From: an uncultured Bacteroidales bacterium
GTDB lineage: Bacteria; Bacteroidota; Bacteroidia; Bacteroidales; P3
DNA length: 64,000 nucleotides
Direction of reading: 5' to 3'
NCBI GenBank assembly: GCA_937884485.1
Contig: CALGCG010000128.1
Span: forward strand, 25,222 to 89,221
Shown: positions 22,640 to 30,351 of the stretch, one piece after another
How positions within the stretch are numbered: the stretch's first letter is position 1
Layout of the letters: each line of letters opens with the position of its first letter
Translations under genes and position numbers: made by a program
Notes under the pieces: model-generated
Seen by the model: the letters and a program-made list of their open reading frames with translations, nothing else
What the model was told of the DNA's origin: nothing
The model's database searches: none

Positions 22640-23452
22640 CTACTCCCGCAGGGCACTGGGCGAGGCGCCAAGGTGCTTCTGCACGTAGCGAACGAAGTAG
22701 TTGGTGGAGGAAAATCCGTAGAAGTCTGATATGTCGTCGATGGTGAGGGCGCGGTTGCGCAGGGTGCGGCTGATGTCGAGGGCCGTGTAGCGGGTAATCC
22801 AGTACATGGCCGATTGGCCGCTCACCTCACGGCAGACCTCGCTGAGGTACTTCGGCGTGACGCACAGCGCGTCGGCATACCAGGCCACATCGCGGTGCTG
22901 CACAAACTCGCTACGGTCCAGCAGCGACATAAACTGCTGCATCAGCAGCGCCTGCTGGTTGCTCACATGCCGCTCGCCGTAGAGTTCCACATGGAAGTCG
23001 AAGAAGTCAATAATCATGCACTGCACGGCGTTGAGCATCGCGTCACGGTGGAAGTTGTGCTGCGGCAGGGCCAGGCGGTGCCGTATGTAGTCGAAGTTCA
23101 GCGCACAGACCTCCTGCTGCTGCGCGGTAAGGTGCATCACCGGGTCCTCAAATAGCGCCAGGTGTCCCCGCATACCATAGTTGCTCTGCGGCGTGGCCAC
23201 CTCGGTGAAGGGGGCGGAGACATAGATGACCTCGATGCGGAAGTCCTCGCTCGGTGCGTAGTCGTGCAGCAGGAGCGACTGCTGCGGTATGATGAGGCAG
23301 TCGCCCGCCACCACTCTGTGCTCTCGCGCCCCGAGGCGGAAGGTGCAGCTGCCCGCCTGGCACAGCGCGTGGGTGATGTAGCCCTGCTGCTGCATGGCTG
23401 CCGTCTGGTCAAGACTTGTGGCAATGATGATATCTTCGTTCAACGTACTCAT
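22640..23452 (-). CDS. AraC-family transcriptional regulator
   Basis: 270 aa with an N-terminal cupin-like sensing half and a C-terminal AraC DNA-binding domain (TIDDISDFYGFSSTNYFVRY, then LGASPSALRE). ATG 23452 (MSTLNEDI) is preferred; an earlier in-frame ATG at 23518 adds 22 residues without family character. It is divergent from the damaged cupin gene and close to the flavodoxin, DUF362 and FMN-reductase genes. Promoters at 14391, 20847 and 23557 carry similar sites at fixed spacing, making this protein the best candidate regulator of them. Confidence 0.88.
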   Translation of the reverse strand: MSTLNEDIIIATSLDQTAAMQQQGYITHALCQAGSCTFRLGAREHRVVAGDCLIIPQQSLLLHDYAPSEDFRIEVIYVSAPFTEVATPQSNYGMRGHLALFEDPVMHLTAQQQEVCALNFDYIRHRLALPQHNFHRDAMLNAVQCMIIDFFDFHVELYGERHVSNQQALLMQQFMSLLDRSEFVQHRDVAWYADALCVTPKYLSEVCREVSGQSAMYWITRYTALDISRTLRNRALTIDDISDFYGFSSTNYFVRYVQKHLGASPSALRE

Positions 23453-23521
23453 AACTGACAGATAACGCGGAAATAACCCATTTATTGTGTCATTCCATGC
23501 GCGATTTGTGCACAACAAACG

Positions 23522-23566
23522 GCATTCTGTATTTGGTCAGTTTGACGAAAATGATGTATTTTTGCA
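23522..23566 (+). promoter_or_regulatory. promoter with a weaker copy of the AraC-type site
   Basis: TATTTTTGCA at 23557-23566. Upstream, GCATTCTGTAT ... TTTGACGA ends exactly 8 nt before it, the same geometry as at 14356 and 20813. It lies between the divergent AraC gene and the cupin remnant. Confidence 0.45.
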
Positions 23567-23602
23567 ATCGGAAGCAACAATAGTCCAACGGGACTTTGAA
23601 CA

Positions 23603-23940
23603 ATGAATATTAATATTTTATACGCCTGCTGCCGCAACAACTGGCACATACATCACCACGCCGTCCAGGTGCTGGTCTGCGTCAGCGGCCGCGGATGGTA
23701 TCAGGAATGGGGCAAAGGAGCCGTGGAGCTGACGCCCGGCATGGTGGTCACCGTCCCCACCGACACCAAGCACTGGCACGGCGCCGCCGCGCCTACCAAA
23801 GCCACATCCAAACGCCACACTTCAAAAAATATAAAGATGGCACCGCCAAGATGGTGCGCAGCCTGAAACTCATCGATGTCAACCCGCTGGTGCCGCTGAC
23901 GACAAAACAATATAGTGAGCAACGCCAACTTGCGCCATAA
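23603..23940 (+). pseudogene. damaged cupin-domain gene (truncated, frame broken)
   Basis: The first frame reads NNWHIHHHAVQVLVCVSGRG, YQEWGKGAVELTPGM and HWHGAA, the metal-binding core of a small cupin family (R..WHxHxxGQ...GxGxYQE...HWHGA). The N-terminal third before WHIHHH is missing, and after HWHGAA the frame runs into unrelated residues. A different frame then ends plausibly (VNPLVPLTTKQYSEQ). So both ends are damaged. Flavodoxin-cupin neighbours are common in Bacteroidetes. A second decayed copy is at 15119. Confidence 0.55.
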
Positions 23941-23969
23941 AGGTCAATTGTTGTTTCTGATTTTTTTCG

Positions 23970-23979
23970 TAAATTTGCA
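23970..23979 (+). promoter_or_regulatory. promoter -7 box for the FMN-reductase/hydrolase operon
   Basis: TAAATTTGCA, 57 nt before the ATG at 24037. It lacks the AraC-type site seen at the neighbouring promoters. Confidence 0.55.
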
Positions 23980-24036
23980 GTCGGAAACATAATGTTCCGC
24001 AGCAGTTTAAACGATTAAATAACAAGGCCAAAGACA

Positions 24037-24657
24037 ATGAACATACTCCTTCTCAACGGCAGTCCCAACGCCAACGGCTGCACCTACACCGCCCTCGCCA
24101 CCGTGGCCGGCGAACTGGAAAAGAACAACATCGCGACGGAAATCGTCCACGTGGGCCACATGGACATACGCGGCTGTCTGGGTTGCGGCAAGTGCCGCGA
24201 GCTGGGCCGCTGCATCTTCGACGATATGGTCAACAAGATCGCCCCCAAGCTCGATGCCGCCGACGGCCTGGTGGTGGGCTCGCCTGTCTACTACGCCGGC
24301 CCCAACGGCACGCTGACCAACCTGCTGGACCGCCTCTTCTTCAGCGCCGGATACCCCTTGCGCATGAAGGTGGGCGCTGCCGTCTGCTCAGCCCGCCGCG
24401 CCGGCACCACCGCCACCCTCGACCGCCTGAACAAGTATTTCACCCTGGCCGAGATGCCCATCGTCAGCAGCCGTTACTGGAACATGGTGCACGGCCACAC
24501 GCCCGACGAGGTGCGCCGCGACGAAGAGGGCATGCAGATCATGCGCGTGCTGGGCCGCAACATGGCCTTCCTCGTCCGTGCCATCGACGCCGAACGCGCC
24601 GCCCACGGCCTCCCTGAAGAGGAACCACAACGCATCAATACCAATTTTATACGCTAA
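24037..24657 (+). CDS. NADPH-dependent FMN reductase / flavodoxin-family protein
   Basis: 206 aa with the FMN-binding loop LNGSPNANGCTYTAL, a four-Cys segment CLGCGKCRELGRC, and VVGSPVYYAGPNGTLTN. These mark the iron-sulfur-flavoprotein-like branch of NADPH-dependent FMN reductases. The cysteines (about residues 48-58) may bind a metal or undergo redox chemistry. It is the first gene of a group with an alpha/beta-hydrolase lipoprotein (10 nt downstream) and another FMN reductase. Confidence 0.88.
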   Translation: MNILLLNGSPNANGCTYTALATVAGELEKNNIATEIVHVGHMDIRGCLGCGKCRELGRCIFDDMVNKIAPKLDAADGLVVGSPVYYAGPNGTLTNLLDRLFFSAGYPLRMKVGAAVCSARRAGTTATLDRLNKYFTLAEMPIVSSRYWNMVHGHTPDEVRRDEEGMQIMRVLGRNMAFLVRAIDAERAAHGLPEEEPQRINTNFIR

Positions 24658-24667
24658 TATTCAAAAC

Positions 24668-25789
24668 ATGAACAGATTGATTACTATCCTGGCTGCCACC
24701 CTGCTGTTGGCCGCCTGCGGAAACAAACAGGAAACTGAAAACACTGACAATATGAAACAAGAACTGACATTGACACAGGAGTGGGACAAGGTGTTCCCGC
24801 TGAGCGACAAGGTGAACCACCGCAAGGTGACGTTTGAGACACAATTCGGGCTGACGCTGGCCGCAGATCTCTACGAGCCTAAAGAAGTCAGAGAAGCCAA
24901 GAAGCTGCCCGCCATCGCCGTGAGCGGTCCCTTCGGCGCCGTCAAGGAGCAGAGCAGCGGTCTCTACGCCATGCGGATGGCCGAGCGCGGCTTCGTGGCG
25001 CTGGCCTTCGACCCGTCGTACACCGGCGAAAGCAGCGGCGAACCCCGTCGCACGGCATCGCCCGACATCAACACCGAGGACTTCATGGCCGCCGTCGACT
25101 ACCTGTCGAAGCAGGAGAATGTGGACCCCGAGCGCATCGGCATCATAGGCATCTGCGGCTGGGGCGGCATAGCCCTCAACGCTGCCGCTGCCGACCCGCG
25201 CATCAAGGCCACCGTGGCCAGCACCATGTACGACATGACCCGCGTCAGCGGCAACGGCTACTACGACAGCGAGGACAAAGAGGAGTCGCGCCACGCCGCC
25301 CGCGAAGCAATGGGCCGCCAGCGCCTCGCCGACCCCATGGCCATGGCCGGTGGCGTGGTGGACCCCGTGCCCGACGACGCGCCGCAGTTTGTCAAGGACT
25401 ACCACGCCTACTACAAGACCCCGCGTGGCTACCATCCCCGCAGCGGCAACAGCAACGACGGCTGGCGCACCATTGGCACCCAGGCCTACGCCAACAGCCG
25501 CTTCCTATACTACATCAACGAGATACGCTCGGCAGTCCTCATAATGCACGGCGAGAAGGCCCACAGCCGCTACTTCGGTGAAGCCGCCTACCACTACATG
25601 GTGGATGGCCGTGCCGAGGGCTATAACGTCGTCGGCAAACCCAATCCCAATCCCGACAACAAGCAGCTCCTCATCATTCCCGGCGCCACCCACTGCGACC
25701 TCTACGACGGTGGAGCAAGCTCTACAAAAGGAGAGAAGAATTATATCCCTTGGGACACATTGGTCGATTTCTTCAACAAAAACCTGTAA
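24668..25789 (+). CDS. alpha/beta-hydrolase lipoprotein (YcjY/dienelactone-hydrolase-like)
   Basis: 373 aa. The start at 24668 gives a lipoprotein signal (LLLAACGNKQ); the frame is open upstream only because it overlaps the previous gene. The hydrolase domain shows AFDPSYTGESSGEPR, the nucleophile elbow GICGWGG (Cys in the position usually held by Ser), the dimer loop STMYDM, and a His near the end (GATHCDLYD). It therefore resembles the Cys-nucleophile dienelactone-hydrolase/YcjY group. Substrate unknown; its position between two FMN reductases suggests detoxification. Confidence 0.83.
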   Translation: MNRLITILAATLLLAACGNKQETENTDNMKQELTLTQEWDKVFPLSDKVNHRKVTFETQFGLTLAADLYEPKEVREAKKLPAIAVSGPFGAVKEQSSGLYAMRMAERGFVALAFDPSYTGESSGEPRRTASPDINTEDFMAAVDYLSKQENVDPERIGIIGICGWGGIALNAAAADPRIKATVASTMYDMTRVSGNGYYDSEDKEESRHAAREAMGRQRLADPMAMAGGVVDPVPDDAPQFVKDYHAYYKTPRGYHPRSGNSNDGWRTIGTQAYANSRFLYYINEIRSAVLIMHGEKAHSRYFGEAAYHYMVDGRAEGYNVVGKPNPNPDNKQLLIIPGATHCDLYDGGASSTKGEKNYIPWDTLVDFFNKNL

Positions 25790-25793
25790 CATT

Positions 25794-26330
25794 ATGAAAA
25801 AAGTCATCGTAATATCAACCAGTCTCCGCCCAGGATCGAACAGCAACGCCCTGGCGGAGCAGTTCGCAAAGGGCGCCGAAGCCGCCGGACATCAAGTGGA
25901 ACTCGTCTCGCTGCGTGGCAAAGATATAAAATTCTGCGTGGGCTGCCTCTCGTGCCAGACAATGGGCGCCTGCATCTTCAAGGACGATGTGCCCACCATC
26001 ATGGAGCGCGTCTTGAATGCCGACGTGGTCTGCTGGGCCACGCCCATCTACTACTACGAGATGTGCGGCCAGATGAAGACCCTCATCGACCGCATGAACG
26101 CCATGTACCCCAAGGATTACCGCTTCCGCGACATCTACCTGCTGACCACCGCCGCCGAGGACGAGTCCTTCGTCCCCAAGCGTGCCGAGAGCGGACTGCA
26201 GGGCTGGATCGACTGCTACGGCAAATGCAGCCTCAAGGGCCACCTCTTCTGTGGCGGCGTGGGCGGTCCGAACGAGATTGCTGGCAACGCCAAACTACAG
26301 GAGGCCTACAACCTCGGCCAGTCCGTGTAG
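25794..26330 (+). CDS. NADPH-dependent FMN reductase / flavodoxin-family protein
   Basis: 178 aa beginning MKKVIVISTSLRPGSNSNAL (FMN phosphate loop), then CVGCLSCQTMGACIF and CWATPIYYYEMCGQMKTLIDR. It is related to the protein at 24037 with the same Cys-rich loop. It starts 4 nt after the hydrolase stop, so it belongs to the same operon, which ends at a strong terminator. Probably an NAD(P)H:flavin or quinone reductase. Confidence 0.87.
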   Translation: MKKVIVISTSLRPGSNSNALAEQFAKGAEAAGHQVELVSLRGKDIKFCVGCLSCQTMGACIFKDDVPTIMERVLNADVVCWATPIYYYEMCGQMKTLIDRMNAMYPKDYRFRDIYLLTTAAEDESFVPKRAESGLQGWIDCYGKCSLKGHLFCGGVGGPNEIAGNAKLQEAYNLGQSV

Positions 26331-26360
26331 GGCAAAGCGGCATTCCAGCCAAACATGAAA

Positions 26361-26408
26361 AAAAAGCAGAGCATAGTCGACAGCGACCATGCTCTGCTTT
26401 ATTTTTTT
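26361..26408. terminator. bidirectional terminator
   Basis: AAAGCAGAGCAT and ATGCTCTGCTTT enclose a short loop and are flanked by A and T tracts, serving the FMN-reductase operon (+) and the small winged-helix gene (-). Confidence 0.82.
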
Positions 26409-26435
26409 GCTCCTATGAAGGCGCGTGAGCCCCTG

Positions 26436-26609
26436 TTACTTGGCAGGCTCCCACTTGCAGCGGACGGGCGAGACGATGGCGCCCTCCTTCTTCAGTTCGG
26501 CAAAGGCCTTGTCGACCTCCTTGCGGTCGGCGCCGAGGGCCTTGGTGACATCGCCGGCGGAGACGGGCTTGCCAGCCTCGCGCATGGCTTTGAGAACTTG
26601 TTCTTTCAT
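26436..26609 (-). CDS. small winged-helix (MarR-like) protein
   Basis: A 57-aa protein (MKEQVLKAMREAGKPVSAGD ... LGADRKEVDKAFAELKKEGA ... VRCKWEPAK). It has the shape of a minimal winged helix-turn-helix and closely resembles small predicted regulators that sit beside PNPOx-like proteins. It begins 5 nt after the stop of the PNPOx gene (minus strand), so the two are co-transcribed. DNA binding is likely but unproven. Confidence 0.75.
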   Translation of the reverse strand: MKEQVLKAMREAGKPVSAGDVTKALGADRKEVDKAFAELKKEGAIVSPVRCKWEPAK

Positions 26610-26614
26610 AGCCG

Positions 26615-27013
26615 TTAGAATTTGATGGTTTCCAACACTTCGGTCATGGTGCTGACGGTGGCGGTGGCATCCTTGGCGTAGAACATCAGGGCACCTTCGC
26701 CGTGCTCGCCCAGCGCACCCTTGAGATGGGGCATCTTGTCAACCATGGCCTGCTTCACCTCGGGACGCTCATCCTCGACGAAGGTGCAGGACATGCGGAC
26801 AATCTTGCCCTTCATAGTGGTGAGCTCGGCCTTGGGATTGGCCTTGAGCTGCTTGGGGGCGCCAGTACCGGCCATGCACATGATGTAGAACTTGCCGTCA
26901 AAATAAAGGCATGCGCCATAGACGCGCACACGGGGCTGGTCGCCCTCGACGGTGGCCAGGTAGTAGACTCCGGCCTCGTTGATCAGGTCATAGACTTTCT
27001 TTACGTTTTCCAT
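26615..27013 (-). CDS. pyridoxamine 5'-phosphate oxidase-like flavoprotein
   Basis: 132 aa with the split-barrel FMN-binding pattern (YYLATVEGDQPRVRVYGACLYFDGKFYIM, KAELTTMKGKIVRMSCTFVED in two shorter parts). Family members bind FMN or F420 and reduce small molecules; true PNPOx activity is unlikely at this length. ATG 27013 (MENVKKVYD) is chosen; an earlier in-frame ATG at 27046 lies inside the upstream ferritin-like gene. Probably one operon with the ferritin-like and winged-helix genes. Confidence 0.82.
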   Translation of the reverse strand: MENVKKVYDLINEAGVYYLATVEGDQPRVRVYGACLYFDGKFYIMCMAGTGAPKQLKANPKAELTTMKGKIVRMSCTFVEDERPEVKQAMVDKMPHLKGALGEHGEGALMFYAKDATATVSTMTEVLETIKF

Positions 27014-27026
27014 AACAGCAAGAAGA

Positions 27027-27485
27027 TTAAAGAGCGGTTTTGACAATCCAGGGCTTGGCGCCGATAATCTCGATGAGGCCGAGCTGCTCCTCGCTCCAGT
27101 ACATGTCCTCTTCCTCGTCCTTGAGGTAGGCTTTCATGATGTCGAAGGTGGTGATGTCGTCCTTGATGCCGTCCATGCACTTGCGGAGGAACTCGATGCC
27201 GTCGACGGAGACCTTGTAGTCGGCCTTGAGGAACTCGACGGGGTCGGTGAAGAGCTGCTGGGCCTGCACGGCCTCCTGCTTCAGCTCGCCGCCAAGGTCG
27301 AGCAGACGGTCGATGAACTGGTTGACAAAGCCCTGCTCCTCTTCGGCATGCTCGAGATATTTGGCTTCAAGCTTCTTGTAGCCGATAGAGCCAAAGATTT
27401 TGGCCTGCAGCTTGTGCTGGAACGACTGGGCGTTGAGATTGGTAACGAAGAATTGCAATGCTTCGATAGATTTCTGTACTTCCAT
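27027..27485 (-). CDS. ferritin-like/bacterioferritin protein
   Basis: 152 aa, four-helix ferritin-like: NAQSFQHKLQAKIFG in helix A, YLEHAEEEQGFVNQFIDR (E..H motif) in helix B, and KDEEEDMYWSEEQLGLIEII in helix D supply diiron ligands. Length and pattern are closest to bacterioferritin. ATG 27485 (MEVQKSIEALQ) fits the family N-terminus; 30 further codons upstream are open but cross the promoter area. It is divergent from an AraC gene and fits the iron/oxygen-defence theme. Confidence 0.83.
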   Translation of the reverse strand: MEVQKSIEALQFFVTNLNAQSFQHKLQAKIFGSIGYKKLEAKYLEHAEEEQGFVNQFIDRLLDLGGELKQEAVQAQQLFTDPVEFLKADYKVSVDGIEFLRKCMDGIKDDITTFDIMKAYLKDEEEDMYWSEEQLGLIEIIGAKPWIVKTAL

Positions 27486-27613
27486 GATTATCTTAGTTTT
27501 AAAGTTACTGATGAATAAAATTAACGTTTGCAAAATTACACATATTTGCGCTGACCGCCAAGGATGAGACGGCACAATAATTGTCCCAAACGATACAAAT
27601 CAGATTTTATTCG

Positions 27614-27623
27614 TATCTTTGCA
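27614..27623 (+). promoter_or_regulatory. AraC gene promoter, very short leader
   Basis: TATCTTTGCA ends 6 nt before the ATG at 27630, so the transcript leader would be only a few nucleotides or absent. Confidence 0.6.
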
Positions 27624-27629
27624 GCCGAT

Positions 27630-28505
27630 ATGTACAGTTTGAAAGAAGCTTGGATCAAGATGCATGGCGCTGAGCCTGTGGAGCATTGGGACGGAAATAT
27701 GTACTGCAACGAGACCGACTCGGACATCACATTCCGCGCCAACGAAACCAACGGGCATATTGCCGCCTACACCTTCACCTTGGTGCTCGAAGGCTGGCTC
27801 ACCATCATCTACAACGGCCAGAGTCTCACCCTCCGACCCAACGACCTCTACATCTACTCGCCGGGCATGTCGGTCACCATTGTCGAGGCCTCCGACGACT
27901 ACCACGGCATCTGCCTTCTGGCCGACGAACATGCCACCCTCGACGCTCCCCAGATCCACGACCTGGTGCACATCGCCTACAAACCCATCGTGCAGCTACA
28001 CCAGCCACAGCTGACCCTCTCGCACGACGATGCCCGGCACCTGGCCGACCGCATGCTCGAAATCCACCGCTACCTGCACTCCGACCACACCTACAAATCC
28101 GAAGCCCTGCGCATGCTCTACACCGTCTTCCTGCTCGACCTGCAGAATCTCCTCGACATCTCCGTGCCGCAACACACTGTGTCGCAACGCGTGGAAGAGA
28201 TGTTCATAGCCTTCATGCAGCTGCTGCCCGACCACTTTGTTGAACACCGCGACATCGGCTTCTACGCCTCGGAGCTGCACATCTCACCGGCCTACCTCTC
28301 GCGCATCGTACGCCAGGTGGCAGGACGCACGGTGATGGACTACGTGAACCAGATGCTCTTGATGGAAGCCTCTTTCCTGCTGCGCACCACCACCCTTTCC
28401 GTGGCCCAGATCGCCGACCGCCTGCACTTCGCCGACTCCGCATCGTTCTGCAAGTTCTTTTCCCGCACAAAGGGACTGACACCCAAAGAATTCCGTAAAC
28501 AATAG
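27630..28505 (+). CDS. AraC-family transcriptional regulator
   Basis: 291 aa. The N-terminal half has a cupin-like sensing pattern (LTIIYNGQSLTLRPNDLYIY); the C-terminus is an AraC double HTH (HRDIGFYASELHISPAYLSR ... TLSVAQIADRLHFADSASFC ... GLTPKEFRKQ). The start follows the -7 box by 6 nt, so the upstream open frame is not translated. It is divergent from the ferritin-like/PNPOx/winged-helix operon, which it may control, and is followed by rubrerythrin with its own promoter. Confidence 0.88.
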   Translation: MYSLKEAWIKMHGAEPVEHWDGNMYCNETDSDITFRANETNGHIAAYTFTLVLEGWLTIIYNGQSLTLRPNDLYIYSPGMSVTIVEASDDYHGICLLADEHATLDAPQIHDLVHIAYKPIVQLHQPQLTLSHDDARHLADRMLEIHRYLHSDHTYKSEALRMLYTVFLLDLQNLLDISVPQHTVSQRVEEMFIAFMQLLPDHFVEHRDIGFYASELHISPAYLSRIVRQVAGRTVMDYVNQMLLMEASFLLRTTTLSVAQIADRLHFADSASFCKFFSRTKGLTPKEFRKQ

Positions 28506-28560
28506 ACCTTAAAACAGCATACCTTGGGAAAAAACTTTTCTCCATGTCGGGAAAAATTAG

Positions 28561-28570
28561 TATCTTTGCA
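28561..28570 (+). promoter_or_regulatory. rubrerythrin promoter -7 box
   Basis: TATCTTTGCA, 47 nt before the ATG at 28618. Confidence 0.6.
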
Positions 28571-28617
28571 CTTTGGATAACGAAGAAAATTTTAACCCTA
28601 AAACAAAGAAAGACAAT

Positions 28618-29160
28618 ATGAGCAAGAAATTTATCTGCCCCGTGTGCGGCTATGTTTATGAAGGCGACGAGATGCCCGAGAAGTGCCCCATCTGCGGCAA
28701 ACCGATGCAGGAAATGAAAGAGGACATCAAGACTTGGGCCGCCGAGCATATCGTCGGCGTGGCCAAGGATGCGCCCGAAGATATCAAGGCCGACCTTCGC
28801 TCCAACTTCGAAGGCGAGTGCAAAGAGGTGGGCATGTACCTGGCCATGGCCCGTGTGGCTCACCGCGAGGGCTACCCCGAAATTGGTCTCTACTGGGAGA
28901 AGGCTGCCTACGAGGAGGCTGAGCACGCCGCCAAGTTCGCCGAACTGCTGGGCGAAGTGCTGACCGACAGCACCAAGGAGAACCTGAAGATGCGCGTCGA
29001 TGCCGAATATGGTGCCACCGCCGGCAAGACCGACCTGGCCAAGCGCGCCAAAGCCCTCAACCTCGACGCCATCCACGACACCGTCCATGAGATGGCCCGC
29101 GACGAGGCCCGCCACGGCAAAGCCCTCGAAGGTCTGCTGAACCGTTACTTCAACAAGTAA
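28618..29160 (+). CDS. rubrerythrin with N-terminal rubredoxin domain (reverse type)
   Basis: 180 aa. A rubredoxin-like domain comes first (FICPVCGYVYEGDEMPEKCP, CPICGKP), then a four-helix diiron domain (EGECKEVGMYLAMARVAHRE, EKAAYEEAEHAAKFAEL, HDTVHEMARDEARHG). This reversed order is known for peroxide-reducing rubrerythrins of anaerobes. It has its own promoter; lpxK follows 4 nt after its stop, an unusual neighbour that would make lpxK part of a stress-induced transcript. Confidence 0.93.
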   Translation: MSKKFICPVCGYVYEGDEMPEKCPICGKPMQEMKEDIKTWAAEHIVGVAKDAPEDIKADLRSNFEGECKEVGMYLAMARVAHREGYPEIGLYWEKAAYEEAEHAAKFAELLGEVLTDSTKENLKMRVDAEYGATAGKTDLAKRAKALNLDAIHDTVHEMARDEARHGKALEGLLNRYFNK

Positions 29161-29164
29161 AACA

Positions 29165-30313
29165 ATGTCCTTCCGCAAGAACATATCCAAAGTCCTCTTC
29201 CCGCTGACCTGCTGGTACGCGGTGGGGGTGCGCTTTCGCAATATGTTCTATGCCATGGGCATCATCAAACAGGAGGCTCCCCACATCACCACCATCGGTG
29301 TGGGGAACCTTTCCACCGGCGGCACCGGCAAGACCCCCCATGTGGAGTACCTGCTGCGCCTGCTGTCGGACCAGTACCCCACGGCCATGTTGAGCCGTGG
29401 TTACAAGCGCAAGAGCAAAGGCTACGTCGAAGACGACGGCAGCCACAATGCCGCCCTGCTCGGCGACGAACCCGCCATGATAGCCGCCAAATTCCCCAAG
29501 GTGAAAGTGGCCGTCTGCGAGAAGCGTCTGGAAGGGGTGCAGCACCTGATGGCCCAGCCCCTCGCCCCCCAAAACCCGGAAAAACCGGAAAACCCGGAAT
29601 CTCCGGGAAACTCGGAACCTCCGCCCCCCCCCGCCACTCCCCAGCTCATCGTCCTCGACGACGTCTTCCAGCACCGCCGCATCAAACCCAGCATCAACAT
29701 CCTCCTCACCGAGTACAGCCATCCCTACTACAACGACCACATACTGCCTTACGGCGACCTGCGCGAGTTCAAGAGCGCCCGCTTCCGTGCCAACATCGTC
29801 ATCGTCACCAAGTGCCCATCGGTGCTCAACCCCGTCGACCGGCACAACATAGCCCACGACCTGGGCCTGCAGAACTACCAGAAGATATTCTTCTCCTATC
29901 TGGTCTACGGCCAACTAATGCGCCTCGACGGCACGACGGCGTCGCTCGACCTCAAGCATGTGGACAGCGTGCTCGCCGTCACCGGCATTGCACACCCCGA
30001 GCCCCTGCTGACAGAACTGAAAAGGCAGACACGTGTGCAGCACCTGGCCTTCAACGACCACCACGACTACACCGCTGCCGACCTGGCGCGCATCAAGGCT
30101 GCCTACGACGCCCTGCCGGGGACAAGCAAAATCATCGTCACCACCGAGAAAGACGCCATGCGCCTGCATGGCCGCACGGACAACCTACCCTTCTACGTAT
30201 TGCCCGTCGAGGTGGCTCTCCACAAAGAAAAAGACTTGGACTTCGACGCCCTCATCGAGTCCACCGTTCGCGAGAACATCTCGTTTCTCAGCAAACTCAG
30301 CATCTGGAGTTAA
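29165..30313 (+). CDS. lpxK: tetraacyldisaccharide 4'-kinase
   Basis: 382 aa with the P-loop GNLSTGGTGKTPHVEYLL, LSRGYKRKSKGY and VLDDVFQHR signatures of LpxK, which phosphorylates the lipid A precursor at the inner membrane. The protein carries an extra Pro/Glu/Asn-rich stretch (residues about 137-156, NPEKPENPESPGNSEP then PPPPPA) encoded by 9-nt CCGGAA repeats, just before the conserved VLDDVFQHR strand. It lies 4 nt behind rubrerythrin and ends in a GC-rich palindrome shared with the convergent membrane-protein gene. Confidence 0.94.
   Translation: MSFRKNISKVLFPLTCWYAVGVRFRNMFYAMGIIKQEAPHITTIGVGNLSTGGTGKTPHVEYLLRLLSDQYPTAMLSRGYKRKSKGYVEDDGSHNAALLGDEPAMIAAKFPKVKVAVCEKRLEGVQHLMAQPLAPQNPEKPENPESPGNSEPPPPPATPQLIVLDDVFQHRRIKPSINILLTEYSHPYYNDHILPYGDLREFKSARFRANIVIVTKCPSVLNPVDRHNIAHDLGLQNYQKIFFSYLVYGQLMRLDGTTASLDLKHVDSVLAVTGIAHPEPLLTELKRQTRVQHLAFNDHHDYTAADLARIKAAYDALPGTSKIIVTTEKDAMRLHGRTDNLPFYVLPVEVALHKEKDLDFDALIESTVRENISFLSKLSIWS
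29573..29620. repeat. 9-nt CCGGAA tandem repeat inside lpxK
   Basis: AACCCGGAA, AAACCGGAA, AACCCGGAA, TCTCCGGGA, AACTCGGAA: five 9-nt units in frame. The same unit type occurs twice in the transglutaminase gene (7383-7423, 8599-8626). Confidence 0.7.
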
Positions 30314-30321
30314 TCCAAACG

Positions 30322-30347
30322 CCTGGAGCGCGGGCTGCCAGCCTGCG
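30322..30347. repeat. GC-rich palindromic repeat between convergent genes
   Basis: CCTGGAGCGCGGGCTGCCAG followed by CCTGCG, in the 38-nt gap between lpxK and the convergent outer-membrane protein gene. It may act as a transcript end. Confidence 0.55.
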
Positions 30348-30351
30348 AAAA

